DNA of 64,000 nucleotides from Roseateles sp. YR242 (GCF_900109745.1 NZ_FOAV01000015.1:1-64000), one strand, 5' to 3'. Positions 45,463 through 54,728 are shown, counted from the stretch's first letter. Notes: generated by a model from the letters alone, not told the origin. Numbers and translations are program-made.

Positions 45463-46281
45463 TTAATTCCAGAGCAGGGGATCGACCTCGTAGAAGCGGC
45501 TGAGCTCGGCGTAGACGGCGGGATGGGCCTGGGCGAGGGCGCCGGGCTGGCAGAAGAAGCGCTCGCTGGCGACTGCAAAGAACTCGGCGGGTTCGGTCGA
45601 GGCGTAATCGCCCAGCGGATCCGATTCACCGGCTTCCAGGCGCGCCCGCAGCAGCCCGAAGCTGTTCTGCATGACCTGCGCCCAGCGTGCCTGCCGGCCC
45701 CGATGGCCCAGCAGCGGCGCACCGTTGGCAAAGCCCTTGTCCTGGTCCAGTTGGTGGGCGAATTCGTGCACCACCACGTTATGCCCCGCCTCGGGCAGTG
45801 CCGCATCACGCAGCACGTTGTCCCAGGAGAGTACCACCTGCCCTTCGCCCCAGCTCTCGCCACTGAGCACCTGGCGTTGATGCATCTGCAAGGGGCCCTG
45901 CTGCCGCACCCGGTCCACGATGAAGGGGCCTGGATACACCAGCACACTGTGCAGGCGCGGGTAATAGCCACGCGAACGCCCGAGCAGCGGCAGGCACGCC
46001 AGCGCAGCCACCGTCACCCGCACCTCGTCGGTCATGGCCTGGCCGGCGCAGCCGATGAACTGTTTCTCCGCCAGGAAGACCTGCATCTGGCGCTTGAGCC
46101 GCAATTGCATGTCGGTGGGCAGACGCGCCACCTGCGGCACGTTGCGGCGCAGGATGGCCCGCCACGCCGCCGGGAACGCCCGGGCCCTCAGCCGCGAGCG
46201 GCGCCACACCACGCGCCACGGCTGGCTGGCCCACCAGCCGCACAGCAGCACGGCCACCAGCACCAGCAGGATCAAACCCAT
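45463..46281 (-). CDS. mtfA: zinc-dependent peptidase, MtfA family (M90)
   Basis: A 272-residue protein with an N-terminal membrane helix (MGLILLVLVAVLLCGWWASQ) and the M90 motif VVVHEFAHQLD (HExxH), plus STEPAEFFAVASERFF carrying the later Glu ligand. In E. coli MtfA links to glucose uptake by inactivating Mlc; whether that applies here is unknown. The ATG at 46281 has GAGGCGG upstream. Confidence 0.88.
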   Translation of the reverse strand: MGLILLVLVAVLLCGWWASQPWRVVWRRSRLRARAFPAAWRAILRRNVPQVARLPTDMQLRLKRQMQVFLAEKQFIGCAGQAMTDEVRVTVAALACLPLLGRSRGYYPRLHSVLVYPGPFIVDRVRQQGPLQMHQRQVLSGESWGEGQVVLSWDNVLRDAALPEAGHNVVVHEFAHQLDQDKGFANGAPLLGHRGRQARWAQVMQNSFGLLRARLEAGESDPLGDYASTEPAEFFAVASERFFCQPGALAQAHPAVYAELSRFYEVDPLLWN

Positions 46282-46688
46282 GACATCCGCCTCATGACCG
46301 CAGCCCCTTGAGCAGCGTCCGGCCACCCCACCCGACGGGGGCAGAGACAGGCGGGGCGCCATTCAGCCTACATGAGTCAGGCGGGCGACGATTTCAAGAT
46401 CGATGGTCGGGTGGTGTTTGCGTCGGCGTCGGCGTCGTCATGGCGACCGTTACACCGGCCGTGCCGGGTTTGCGCAATGTGACCAGGTCGAGGGCGATCA
46501 GCGCCCTGATTGGGCGAACTCAGCGCAGGGGCAAGACCCGGCCCCGGACAATCTGTTTATCGGCACCGGGCCAGGATTCTTGAGCGTCAGCGTCGCCTTG
46601 AACCTGGACAAGACCACCACACACCATCGAGAGGGAGCCGGACGGCGCACCTGCGCCGCCGCGGACTGGATTGACGCTGACGGACATC
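46282..46688. other. intergenic region with a possible degraded small gene
   Basis: 407 bases. A short frame from 46371 begins MSQAGDDFKIDGRVVFASAS and stops within 36 codons; another frame to 46720 carries codon-like sequence (DNLFIGTGPGFLSVSVALNL) but has no good start. These could be two parts of a frameshifted gene. I cannot support either as functional. Confidence 0.35.
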
Positions 46689-47051
46689 ATGGCCACGCCC
46701 CTGCGGACCTCACCCTTTGATGTGAGCCCTCTGCAGCAATACCGGGCACAACAGCAGCAGGCGATTCTGGACGGCCCCCAGCCTTCCGTGGTGCTGAAGT
46801 TGTCTCCGTATATCGGCAGCACGCCCCAGCAGACCTATACCGCGCAACAGTGGGCGGACGTCACCAGCGGTGACCACCCCATCGCGGCCCCTCAGGCGCC
46901 GGTCAGTTCAGTGAGCACGCCCGCCTATTCCCGGGGCACCTACACGCCGGTCAGCGGCCACGACATCGCCGTGACGGTAGATCTCGGTCCCATGCTCTGG
47001 AACCACGTCGAGCGTGGTGGTGTCGGGCAACTGTTGAACGTCACGGCCTGA
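46689..47051 (+). CDS. small hypothetical protein, Gln/Pro-rich
   Basis: A 120-residue protein with good third-position GC bias: MATPLRTSPFDVSPLQQYRA, LQQYRAQQQQAILDG, SPYIGSTPQQTYTAQQW, and a C-terminal LGPMLWNHVERGGVGQLLN. No signal peptide or membrane helix. Family unknown. It is 142 bases before another unknown large gene in the same direction, perhaps functionally linked. A weak GC hairpin (GCCGCC...GGCGGC) follows the stop. Confidence 0.6.
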   Translation: MATPLRTSPFDVSPLQQYRAQQQQAILDGPQPSVVLKLSPYIGSTPQQTYTAQQWADVTSGDHPIAAPQAPVSSVSTPAYSRGTYTPVSGHDIAVTVDLGPMLWNHVERGGVGQLLNVTA

Positions 47052-47193
47052 AGGCCGCCGGTGTTCGGTGGCGGCGGTGACGCGGGTGTCGTTTGCGGCT
47101 GCAGCAAACATGGTGGGTGCGACCGGCACAGGGAACGATGTGGTGAGGTCGCCGCACTAGGGGGTATCTGTCGTTTGACCACCTGGCCCCTTC

Positions 47194-49101
47194 ATGCTGA
47201 ACCCATGCGAACCCGCCCTGTCCGCCCTCTGCGGCGACTCTCTTCCTGCCGACTTCCCCGCGCCACCCGCGTGGGATGTTGCGTTGAACGAATTCGAGCG
47301 CAAATATCAATATCTGGACGGGATTGTGGACCTCACCGCCAAGGTCAGAAATGCCCTCCTCAGCCAGTCTGATCGGCTGGACCTGAAGGATGTTCCCGGT
47401 GGGGCAATGGCTGTGTATCTGCCTGCCGAAGTGCGGGATTTACTTCGGGTTCAGATGGCTTGGCTCTCGCTGCCCGGCGAGCTGGACGAAGCCACGGCCA
47501 AGGAATGGTTGGCTGTGATGCCGCAGGCGCAGGACGCGGGCAGTCCGACTTCGACAAAGGCGGAACCGATGAAACTGTCGCCACCGCGTGCCCGGCTGGA
47601 AGTCATCCCCTACAAGCCTGATTCGGCCACCTTGGCCGACAACCCGCCCAGTCTTTCGCCGGGGAAGATGGCTGATCCCGCTCAATGGTGGCCACCTCGC
47701 GTGGCATCCGGCCTATCGCCAGCCACTATGAAAGACACCCCTGAACGCTCAGGCGTGTACCACGCGAAACGCATTTTTCTGAAGCCTCCCGCTCAGTCGC
47801 CGCTGCCATCGCGCGCCCCGCACGCTTTCGAGAGCGACTGGGATGCATGCGCCCATATGCTGGCGCAACTGGAGGACACGGCCGCGCAGACCCAAAAGAC
47901 GCTGGATGAGCACGATGTGCAGCGGCTATTGGCGGTGATCAACGCCCCGGGTTCCGTATGGGCACCGCCGTCATGCCAGGCCCGACGTGCCCAGTGGCAG
48001 CAGCGGCTCGAACCACTGAATCAGAGGCGTTCGACCTCGGCGCAGACCTTCGAGGTGCCGGTCGCAGACTTGCCTGACTTGGCGGCCTTGTTGAAGGACC
48101 GGCTGATCACCAGCTGCAATCGTGATGCGCAAGGTGGCTGGCACCCAAAGAGCCCGGACCAACTGCGTCTGGTCCAAGCCCTAGCCTGCTGGATGAGGGA
48201 AGGCACAGGGGATGACGGTGTTGCGGGGCGTGAAGCGGTAGGGCGCCTGTTGCTGGCGCATCAGGCGGGATTGAACCAGGAGATCAAGCTGGTCCACGGG
48301 AGCACGCCCCTGGAGTTGCCATCTGCCGAACTGTTGGATGAATTGATGTCCCCGATGGCCCAGGTGCATCTGTGCATCAAGGGTGGTGCCGCTGAGGTGG
48401 ATCGATGGGGCAGATCTCTGCAGGCGCTCCCCATGCGTACCTGGCAGCTGGACAGCACAGAGACGCTGGCGAGGCTGATGCAGGAGCAGCAAACCAGTGT
48501 CCGTGTGCTCGACCTCTCCAGCATCGGCCCAACTCTGGACGCCCGAGACTTGCAGGTGCTGGAACAGGCACGGGAGCGTCTGACCAACCTCGCCATCATC
48601 CGTTTGCCAGTCGGGGCCCCTGCCGATGTGCTCGGGTCGGATTGGGAGTCTGTGGAGGACGGCACCGGACTCGAGTTCAAACCCAAAGGGCGGCTCGACG
48701 GCCTCGAAGCCCTGGACGAAGCTGTGGCAGCCTGGAAGGGAAACTTTTTAGGGTCCAGGATGGCGATGCGCCGCAAGGCGAGCCAGCCGGAGGGTTACAT
48801 GTTGCTGCGCTTTGCGGCACTGCTGGCGCTGGAAGCGAAGGAGGCGCCGGAGGTCGGCCGCCAGTTGCGGTATCTGCTGAACCGATGTGCCGACGACGAC
48901 CTGATGCTGAAGGCCGCCGCAGACGTCATGGCGGATGGCGAGTTGGTTGGAGAAGCCCTGCCAGACGTGCTGGCGCGGGCGCACCAGGTGGCGGTGAATG
49001 CTGACCAAGCAGGCGGGAGGAACGGCGCTGCGGCAGCGGTCATTGGCCCACGGGCCGTTGAAACGGATGAGCAGGACAGCCGCCTGGACAGCTCGGTCTG
49101 A
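47194..49101 (+). CDS. large hypothetical protein, possible effector-like
   Basis: A 635-residue protein without signal peptide or membrane helix. The N-terminal 100 residues contain LNEFERKYQYLDGIVDLTAKVRN; residues about 105-210 are Pro/Ser-rich; the middle (VQRLLAVINAPGSVW, VEVPVADLPDLAALLK) and a Leu-rich stretch (VRVLDLSSIGPTLDARDLQVLEQARERLTNLAIIRLP, in part) look helical. The tail is disordered. No family recognised. The disordered N-terminal half followed by folded repeats resembles secreted effectors, which is only a guess; no plant-inducible promoter box was found upstream. Confidence 0.75.
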   Translation: MLNPCEPALSALCGDSLPADFPAPPAWDVALNEFERKYQYLDGIVDLTAKVRNALLSQSDRLDLKDVPGGAMAVYLPAEVRDLLRVQMAWLSLPGELDEATAKEWLAVMPQAQDAGSPTSTKAEPMKLSPPRARLEVIPYKPDSATLADNPPSLSPGKMADPAQWWPPRVASGLSPATMKDTPERSGVYHAKRIFLKPPAQSPLPSRAPHAFESDWDACAHMLAQLEDTAAQTQKTLDEHDVQRLLAVINAPGSVWAPPSCQARRAQWQQRLEPLNQRRSTSAQTFEVPVADLPDLAALLKDRLITSCNRDAQGGWHPKSPDQLRLVQALACWMREGTGDDGVAGREAVGRLLLAHQAGLNQEIKLVHGSTPLELPSAELLDELMSPMAQVHLCIKGGAAEVDRWGRSLQALPMRTWQLDSTETLARLMQEQQTSVRVLDLSSIGPTLDARDLQVLEQARERLTNLAIIRLPVGAPADVLGSDWESVEDGTGLEFKPKGRLDGLEALDEAVAAWKGNFLGSRMAMRRKASQPEGYMLLRFAALLALEAKEAPEVGRQLRYLLNRCADDDLMLKAAADVMADGELVGEALPDVLARAHQVAVNADQAGGRNGAAAAVIGPRAVETDEQDSRLDSSV

Positions 49102-49236
49102 GCTGGTGCAGGCAGGGGTCAGGCAGAGCATCAGGCCCTGGGGGCGGCCGCTGTCAATCGGCTTGTGCCGGTGAGAGGGCTGTCTGGGGCGGGGGCAGAT
49201 CGCACAGCCTGTGCGGCATTCCCCTGCTGCCTTGGC

Positions 49237-50325
49237 CTATCGATTCCGGGGCGCGGAGTCCTCGTCGGCGCCAGCGTCCGGTTCTTCGCCCCCGGCTTTT
49301 TCTTCGTACTCGTCTTCGTCGTCAGCGTCGGCGCTTTCTTCTTCTTCTTCTTCCTCGTCACCTTCGGCAGCGGCCTCCAGACGCTGACGCTCCGCATCAC
49401 GCGTGCCGCGCTGGGCGAGCGCTTTCTGTGCCTCGCGTTCGGCCTGGCGGGCCGCCTCGACGGCTTGTGCCTCGTCGACCCAGGCCGCAAATTCCTCGGG
49501 CGTCTCCAGCGTGATGCGCCCCAGTTGCCCCTGGCGCAGGTCGTACAGCAGCACCTCGGCGGCCTTTTGCGTGTTGATGCGTCCGCCCGACAGCACGGCG
49601 CCGCGCCGCTTGCCGATGGCCTCGAGCAGCTCGTTCTCGCTCAACTCGTCCTTGATCGTGATCTGGTAGCGCGCCTGCAGCGACTGGGGATAGTGGCGCC
49701 GCAGGTAGGCCAGTACATCCAGCGCCACGATCTCCTCTTCGAAGGCGTTGCGGCCCACGGCACCGCTGGCCGCGAGGTTGATGCCGGCTTGCGGCACCTG
49801 GATCTTGGGCCAGAGCATCCCGGGCGTGTCGAACAGATAGACATCCTTGTCCAGCACGATCTTCTGCTCGGTCTTGGTGATGCCGGGTTCGTCGCCCGTC
49901 TTGGCCATGCGCTTGCCCACCAGGGTGTTGATGAGGGTGGACTTGCCGACATTGGGAATGCCGCACACCAGCACGCGCAACGGCTTGTTCAGCCCGCCCC
50001 GGTTCGGTGCGGCGGCGCGGCACTCCTGGGCCAGCGCGCGGGCCAGGCCGGACATGCCCTGATGGATGGCGATGGCACGAGTGTCCGGCTGGGCGCGGTA
50101 ATGCGCCAGCCAGGCCTCGGTGCGGGCCGCATCGGCCAAGTCCTGCTTGTTGAGCAGCTTGAGCGCGGCGCGTCCGGCGGTGAGCTGGGCCAGCAGCGGG
50201 TTCGCGCTGCTGGCGGGCACGCGCGCGTCCAGCAGTTCGATCACCACGTCGATTCCGCTTTTCATGCGCTCACGGATTGCGCCCCGGGTCTTGTGCATGT
50301 GCCCGGGAAACCATTGGATAGCCAT
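49237..50325 (-). CDS. rbgA: YlqF/RbgA-like circularly permuted GTPase with acidic tail
   Basis: A 362-residue GTPase. The motif order is permuted: G4 LLNKQDLAD first, then G1 GIPNVGKSTLINTL and G3 DTPGMLWPK. N-terminal IQWFPGHMHKTRGAIRE is diagnostic. RbgA-type proteins assist late 50S ribosome assembly. The C-terminal about 45 residues are strongly acidic (EEEEEESADADDEDEYEE), which is unusual for the bacterial family. Start at 50325. Confidence 0.93.
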   Translation of the reverse strand: MAIQWFPGHMHKTRGAIRERMKSGIDVVIELLDARVPASSANPLLAQLTAGRAALKLLNKQDLADAARTEAWLAHYRAQPDTRAIAIHQGMSGLARALAQECRAAAPNRGGLNKPLRVLVCGIPNVGKSTLINTLVGKRMAKTGDEPGITKTEQKIVLDKDVYLFDTPGMLWPKIQVPQAGINLAASGAVGRNAFEEEIVALDVLAYLRRHYPQSLQARYQITIKDELSENELLEAIGKRRGAVLSGGRINTQKAAEVLLYDLRQGQLGRITLETPEEFAAWVDEAQAVEAARQAEREAQKALAQRGTRDAERQRLEAAAEGDEEEEEEESADADDEDEYEEKAGGEEPDAGADEDSAPRNR

Positions 50326-50418
50326 GGCGCGATTGTCCGCGATCGCGGAGGCGCCGCGTCGGGACCCCGCGCAACACGAGTTGGGGGGCCTTGCGGCCGC
50401 GCGGTTCCCGGCCTGCTT

Positions 50419-50943
50419 TCAGTGGTGATGTTCGTGGGTGGCGGGCGGCGAATCTGACGCCACCGGCGCACTGTCAGCACGGCCTGCCGGCTTGGCCAAC
50501 GGCCGCCGCAGCGCGGTCACGGTGAGTTGCCCCTGCGGGGCCTCCGCCTGGAATTCGACCTTGTCGCCGGGTTGCATCGCCCTGAGCTGCGCCGGGCTCA
50601 GCACACCGGGCTGGACCCGGAACACCATGGTCATTGCCTGCATTTCCAGGTGAGGGATGTCGGCATGGCGAATGGTGAGTCGGCCCAAGGGGATGTCGAT
50701 GCGGCGGATCTCGCCGGCCACCCAGGACTGGGGCTTGGGAGCTGCATCGACGGATGCGGCCGCGGCCTGCGTCGCAGCAGATGCAGGCGCAGGTGCGGAT
50801 GCAGGTGCGGATGCGGATGCGACGCCGGTCTGAGCCATGACAGCGGGCGCCAGGGCCATGGACGCCGCTGCCAGGAGCAAGGTGCAGGCGCGGCCACGCA
50901 GGGCATGCAAGGCGGTGAAGGACAGCAGATGTTGGAAGGTCAT
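50419..50943 (-). CDS. periplasmic copper-binding protein, CusF-like
   Basis: A 174-residue protein. Signal peptide to VMAQ, then an Ala/Pro/Ser linker and a CusF-type OB-fold: GEIRRIDIPLGRLTIRHADIP with MQAMTMVFRV (Met ligands) and GDKVEFQAEAPQGQLTVTAL. It ends THEHHH, an extra His cluster. CusF chaperones Cu(I)/Ag(I) in the periplasm to an efflux pump. Start at 50943. Last gene of the copper operon. Confidence 0.88.
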   Translation of the reverse strand: MTFQHLLSFTALHALRGRACTLLLAAASMALAPAVMAQTGVASASAPASAPAPASAATQAAAASVDAAPKPQSWVAGEIRRIDIPLGRLTIRHADIPHLEMQAMTMVFRVQPGVLSPAQLRAMQPGDKVEFQAEAPQGQLTVTALRRPLAKPAGRADSAPVASDSPPATHEHHH

Positions 50944-50996
50944 GATGGGTCTGGATAAAAACAGGCGCACGCCCGCTGGGGCATGGTCGGGAGTGT

Positions 50997-52385
50997 TCAA
51001 TGCTCGTGGCCTTCGTGCATGCCGGGCTTGCGCACACGCAGCGGCGGTGCGGAGGAGGCCGGGGCCGACGGGGCTGGTGCGGCCGCAGGCGCGGGCGCTT
51101 CCGGTGCGGCCACCCGATGCGCCACGGTGCCTGCCGGTGCGCGGTACCAGCCCGGATCGCTGTAGTCGCCAGGGCGCTGGTCCGGCCGCACCTTGATGAC
51201 GCTGAACATGCCGCCCATCTCCAACGAGCCGTGCGGGCCGGTGCCCGTCATCATGGGGGCCGTGTTCTCGGGCAATGGCATGGCCATGGCCCCCATGTCC
51301 GCCATGCCCTTGTCGCCCATGACCATGTAGTCCGGGATGATGCGATTGATGCGGCTGGCCAGCCCCTGGTGGTCCACGCCGATCAGGGTGTCCACGTTGT
51401 GGCCCATGGCGTTCATGGTGTGGTGGCTCTTGTGGCAATGGATGGCCCAGTCACCGGGCTCGTCGGCGACGAACTCGATCTGCCGCATCTGGCCCACTGC
51501 GATATCCGTGGTCACTTCCGGCCAGCGTGCCGACGGCGGTACCGGCCCGCCATCGGTGCCGGTGACCTGGAACTCGTGGCCGTGCAGGTGGATCGGGTGG
51601 TTGGTCATCGTGAGGTTGCCCACGCGGATGCGCACCCGGTCCCCCTGGCGCACGTTCAGCGTGTCGATGCCGGGGAAGGCCCGGCTGTTCCAGGTCCAAA
51701 GGTTGAAGTCGGTCATCGTCATGATGCGCGGGGTGTAGCTGCCGGGGTCGATGTCGTAGCTGGCCAGCAGGAAGCAGAAGTCGCGCTGCACCGTGGCGAT
51801 GTGCGGATGCCTGCCCTTGGGGTGTGTGATCCACATGCCCATCATGCCCATGGCCATCTGCGTCATTTCATCGGCATGCGGGTGATACATGAAGGTGCCG
51901 GGGCGGCGGGCCTCGAACTCATACACAAAGGTCTCGCCGGGTTTGATGGCGGGCTGTGTCAGTCCCGAGACACCGTCCATGCCGTTGGGCAGGCGCTGCC
52001 CATGCCAGTGCACGCTGGTGTGCTCCGGCAGGCGGTTGGTGACGTAGATGCGGACGCGGTCGCCTTCGACCACTTCGATCGTGGGCCCGGGGGACTGGCC
52101 GTTGTAGCCCCACAGGCGCGCCGTGCAGTCCGGCGCGATCTCGCGCTGCACCGGCTCGGCGACCAGGTGGAATTCCTTGATGCCGTTGCGCATGCGCCAG
52201 GGCAGGGTCCAGCCGTTGAGGGTGACCACCGGCTGATAGGGGCGGCCGTCTGGCGGCAGCAGGGGGGCGGCCGTACCGGCGGTGGTGCGGATGACTGGTT
52301 CCGGCAGGCCGGCCAAAGCGGCGCGGGCGACGCCGGTGGCGCTCACGGCGGCCATGCCGGCGAAGAGATGACGTCTTGAGATCAT
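50997..52385 (-). CDS. multicopper oxidase, Tat-exported (CopA/cuproxidase-like)
   Basis: A 462-residue periplasmic enzyme with copper motifs SVHWHGQRLPNGMDG, GTFMYHPHADE, HPIHLHGHEFQV and the late AIHCHKSHHTMNAMGH. The N-terminus MISRRHLFAGMAAVSATGV is a twin-arginine signal. It likely oxidises Cu(I) to the less toxic Cu(II). A Met-rich segment (MGDKGMADMGAMAMP) and a His tail (MHEGHEH) can bind extra copper. The ATG at 52385 with AAGGA is preferred to a TTG at 52412. Its TolC partner ends 24 bases upstream. Confidence 0.92.
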   Translation of the reverse strand: MISRRHLFAGMAAVSATGVARAALAGLPEPVIRTTAGTAAPLLPPDGRPYQPVVTLNGWTLPWRMRNGIKEFHLVAEPVQREIAPDCTARLWGYNGQSPGPTIEVVEGDRVRIYVTNRLPEHTSVHWHGQRLPNGMDGVSGLTQPAIKPGETFVYEFEARRPGTFMYHPHADEMTQMAMGMMGMWITHPKGRHPHIATVQRDFCFLLASYDIDPGSYTPRIMTMTDFNLWTWNSRAFPGIDTLNVRQGDRVRIRVGNLTMTNHPIHLHGHEFQVTGTDGGPVPPSARWPEVTTDIAVGQMRQIEFVADEPGDWAIHCHKSHHTMNAMGHNVDTLIGVDHQGLASRINRIIPDYMVMGDKGMADMGAMAMPLPENTAPMMTGTGPHGSLEMGGMFSVIKVRPDQRPGDYSDPGWYRAPAGTVAHRVAAPEAPAPAAAPAPSAPASSAPPLRVRKPGMHEGHEH

Positions 52386-52408
52386 GGGTGTTCCTTGCGG
52401 CACGGTGT

Positions 52409-53857
52409 TCAATGGCCGGTGCTGCTGCTGCGGACGGACGGCGAGGCAGGGCCGGCTGTTGGCTCGGTGGTGGGGGTGGAGGTGCCACCTTCCAGGGGGC
52501 CGAGCAGCGATTGAGACAGGTCCGCTTCGGCCAGCCAGAAGTCGCGCTCTGCGGACAGGCTGGCGGCCATCACCCGGGCCTGGTCGCGCGCATCGGCCAG
52601 CAGGTCCGTCACGCCGACCAGCATCCCGTTGTAGCGAAGCAGGGTCTCATCCGAGATCTGGCGTGCCAGCGGCAGCACGTCGTCCCGATAACGACGGGCG
52701 GCACGCCAGGCCTGGTCCGCGCGCAACTGGGCGTCACGGATCTCGGCGCGGGCATCCAGGGCCACCTGTGCGGTGCGTTCCAGCGCCTGCTCATAGGATT
52801 GGCGAGCCCGTGCGGTGCGGGCCTGGCCCCAGTCGAACAAGGGCAGCTCCAGGCTGAGGCTCGGGCCGTGCTCCGTCGCTTGCGTGTTGCTGCGATTGCT
52901 CTCGTAGCCCAGGGTCAGCACGTTGATCAGACGGGTCTGGCGCGTCAGCCCGAGCTCGGCGGCCAACAGGGCGGTCTGGCGCCGGGCGGACTGAATGTCC
53001 AGCCGCTCGGCCATGGCCTGCTGTTCCAGGTCCTGCCGATCACGCGGCTGGGCGGGCAGGTCGGGCAACTGCTCCGGCAGGCGCAGCGCGGCGGCCTGGT
53101 CGCCCCACAGGCCGAGGGCGCGTTGCAGGGCCACCCGGTCCCGGGCGGCCTGCAACTGGGCCTGGTCCAGCGCCAGGCTGGCATCGGCCTGCACCGTGCG
53201 TTCACGGGCGAGGCGCAGTGCGCTGATATTGCCGGCCTTGTGCATGCGGCTGGCCAGCTCCGCACCGGCCTGCGCCGAATCCAGCACGGTTTGCGCGTGG
53301 CGAAGCTGGGCCTGCGAGGCAACGGCCACGATCCAGCTGCGGCGAGCCTGGGCTGCGATGGCCAGCAGTTGCTGCGCGGCCTCTGCCTGCTGGCGCGCCA
53401 GCGCCTGGGAGGCGGCCTGCTGGCGGGCGCCACGGCCCAGCAGCGCGGCAAGGTTGAATGACAGCCCGCGCTCGATCTCGCGCTCATCGCCACGGACCAG
53501 ACGGCCCAGGCTCAGCACCGGGTTGGGCCAGAGCAGGGCCTGGACACGGTCGGCTTCGGCCATGCCGAGGCCGTAGAGGCTGGCTTGCAGGCCACGGTGG
53601 TTCAGCAGCGCCAGTTGCACGGCGGCCTGGGCATCAACAGGCTGGGCGAGCAGGGCATGCGTGCGGCGGGCTGCCGCATCGCGTTCCTGGTCGGTGCGCT
53701 GCCAGGGCAGGTCGGCCTGCCACTGTTGTTGGCTCAGGGCCTGGACGGGCGCGACCGCCTGTTCCGGCCGGAGGCTGGTGCACCCGGCCAGGGCCAGTGC
53801 GCCGGCCAGGCCGAGCGCGCTTGGCAGGAAGGAAAAAAGACGTAGGGGAAATGACAT
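52409..53857 (-). CDS. TolC/CusC-family outer-membrane efflux lipoprotein
   Basis: A 482-residue protein with a lipoprotein signal (LAGALALAGC, Cys at about residue 24) and two outer-membrane-factor repeats: QAQLRHAQTVLDSAQAGAELASRMHKAGN, and TARARQSYEQALERTAQVALDARAEIRDAQLRADQAW (both long alpha-barrel helices, shown in part). It forms the outer channel of an efflux pump. No RND or fusion protein is adjacent; the pump subunits must be elsewhere or the channel acts with another exporter. Start at 53857 after AGGA. Confidence 0.9.
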   Translation of the reverse strand: MSFPLRLFSFLPSALGLAGALALAGCTSLRPEQAVAPVQALSQQQWQADLPWQRTDQERDAAARRTHALLAQPVDAQAAVQLALLNHRGLQASLYGLGMAEADRVQALLWPNPVLSLGRLVRGDEREIERGLSFNLAALLGRGARQQAASQALARQQAEAAQQLLAIAAQARRSWIVAVASQAQLRHAQTVLDSAQAGAELASRMHKAGNISALRLARERTVQADASLALDQAQLQAARDRVALQRALGLWGDQAAALRLPEQLPDLPAQPRDRQDLEQQAMAERLDIQSARRQTALLAAELGLTRQTRLINVLTLGYESNRSNTQATEHGPSLSLELPLFDWGQARTARARQSYEQALERTAQVALDARAEIRDAQLRADQAWRAARRYRDDVLPLARQISDETLLRYNGMLVGVTDLLADARDQARVMAASLSAERDFWLAEADLSQSLLGPLEGGTSTPTTEPTAGPASPSVRSSSTGH

Positions 53858-53941
53858 GACATCCTCGCGGGCATTGCACGCCCGGGGGGGGCGTACAGGG
53901 ACGGCCGTCACCCGCTCAGGGGTGCACGGTCGTGTCCGGGC

Positions 53942-54643
53942 TCAGGCGAGGAAGGATTTGGGCGGTCGGTCGAGCGCCTGAGGCAGACGCTCCAGGATGG
54001 GGGCAGGCCCGGCGACAGGGTGATCAGTGGCGGGCAGGGCGCTGGCCACCGTCAGTGAAGCCACCGGCAGTGCCGCGCCAATGCAGCATTGGGCGCAGAA
54101 GCTGCAGCCATGGTGGCTGTCATGCTGTGCGTCGTGCGAGCCTTCGGCTGGCAGGTCTTGTGCATGACCTGGCGAGTGCACGGGCTGGGCAAGGTGCTCG
54201 GTGTCAGCGCTGGCGTGCATGGTGGCATGGCCCGCATGGGCGGCCACATCATGTACGGTGAGGCCAGCGGCCATGCCTGCCATTCGCTCGCCAGGCGTTT
54301 GTCCGTCAGGCATTTGTGCGTCAGGCGTGTGTCCGTCAGGGGTTTGTGCCTCAGCCACCCAGTGGGAGGCGGCTACCGCATCCGGGTGCGCAGGCATCCC
54401 GTGATGTTCATGATGACCATGACCATGACCATGACCATGGGCGGGGGCACGCAGCAGAAGGCGTTGTTGGACAGGCGCAGCGCTGTGGCTGGCCTGGCCC
54501 GATGTGCCCTCGGCGGTTGCCATGCTGATCTGCATGGTCACGGCCAGCACGCCTTGCAAGGGCATGCACAGGCCCATCAGGGCGAGCACCAGCCAGCGGC
54601 TCCAGGAGAGCCGGCGCGCGGAGAAGGCGGGCAGGAGGCGCAT
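53942..54643 (-). CDS. His/Met-rich exported protein of the copper operon
   Basis: A 233-residue protein. After a hydrophobic N-terminus (LSWSRWLVLALMGLCMPLQG) comes AHGHGHGHGHHEHHG, a repeated PDGHTPDAQMPDGQTPGE and several further His/Met clusters, ending near HHGCSFCAQCCIG. The Cys cluster and size resemble the DUF2946-like proteins of heavy-metal loci. It probably binds copper in the periplasm or membrane. First gene of the copper operon. GTG at 54664 is an alternative start. Confidence 0.72.
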   Translation of the reverse strand: MRLLPAFSARRLSWSRWLVLALMGLCMPLQGVLAVTMQISMATAEGTSGQASHSAAPVQQRLLLRAPAHGHGHGHGHHEHHGMPAHPDAVAASHWVAEAQTPDGHTPDAQMPDGQTPGERMAGMAAGLTVHDVAAHAGHATMHASADTEHLAQPVHSPGHAQDLPAEGSHDAQHDSHHGCSFCAQCCIGAALPVASLTVASALPATDHPVAGPAPILERLPQALDRPPKSFLA

Positions 54644-54707
54644 GACGCGTCGAGTGTAGACCACCCGCGCCTGTCATCGCAGCCGCGCGACGGCTGAGGG
54701 TCGCGTG

Positions 54708-54728
54708 GACAGTGCGATGTTGACTGTC
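54708..54728. promoter_or_regulatory. dyad upstream of the copper operon
   Basis: GACAGT (54708-54713), nine bases, ACTGTC (54723-54728). It lies 65 bases before the start of the His-rich protein gene and touches the stop of the TonB-like gene. It could be a metal-sensor operator or the end of the upstream transcript. Confidence 0.4.

Noticed and set aside
46403-46720. 105-codon frame with a plausible middle part
   Set aside because: Starts inside a GCGTCG repeat with no ribosome site and overlaps the better-supported gene at 46689; listed only as a possible degraded frame.
47052-47193. Plant-inducible-promoter (TTCG-N16-TTCG) box before the 635-residue protein gene
   Set aside because: Only single TTCG words were found at wrong spacing.
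49131-49490. 119-codon minus-strand frame rich in Arg and Lys
   Set aside because: It is a frame-shifted reading of the acidic tail codons of the RbgA-like gene plus downstream sequence; no ribosome site.
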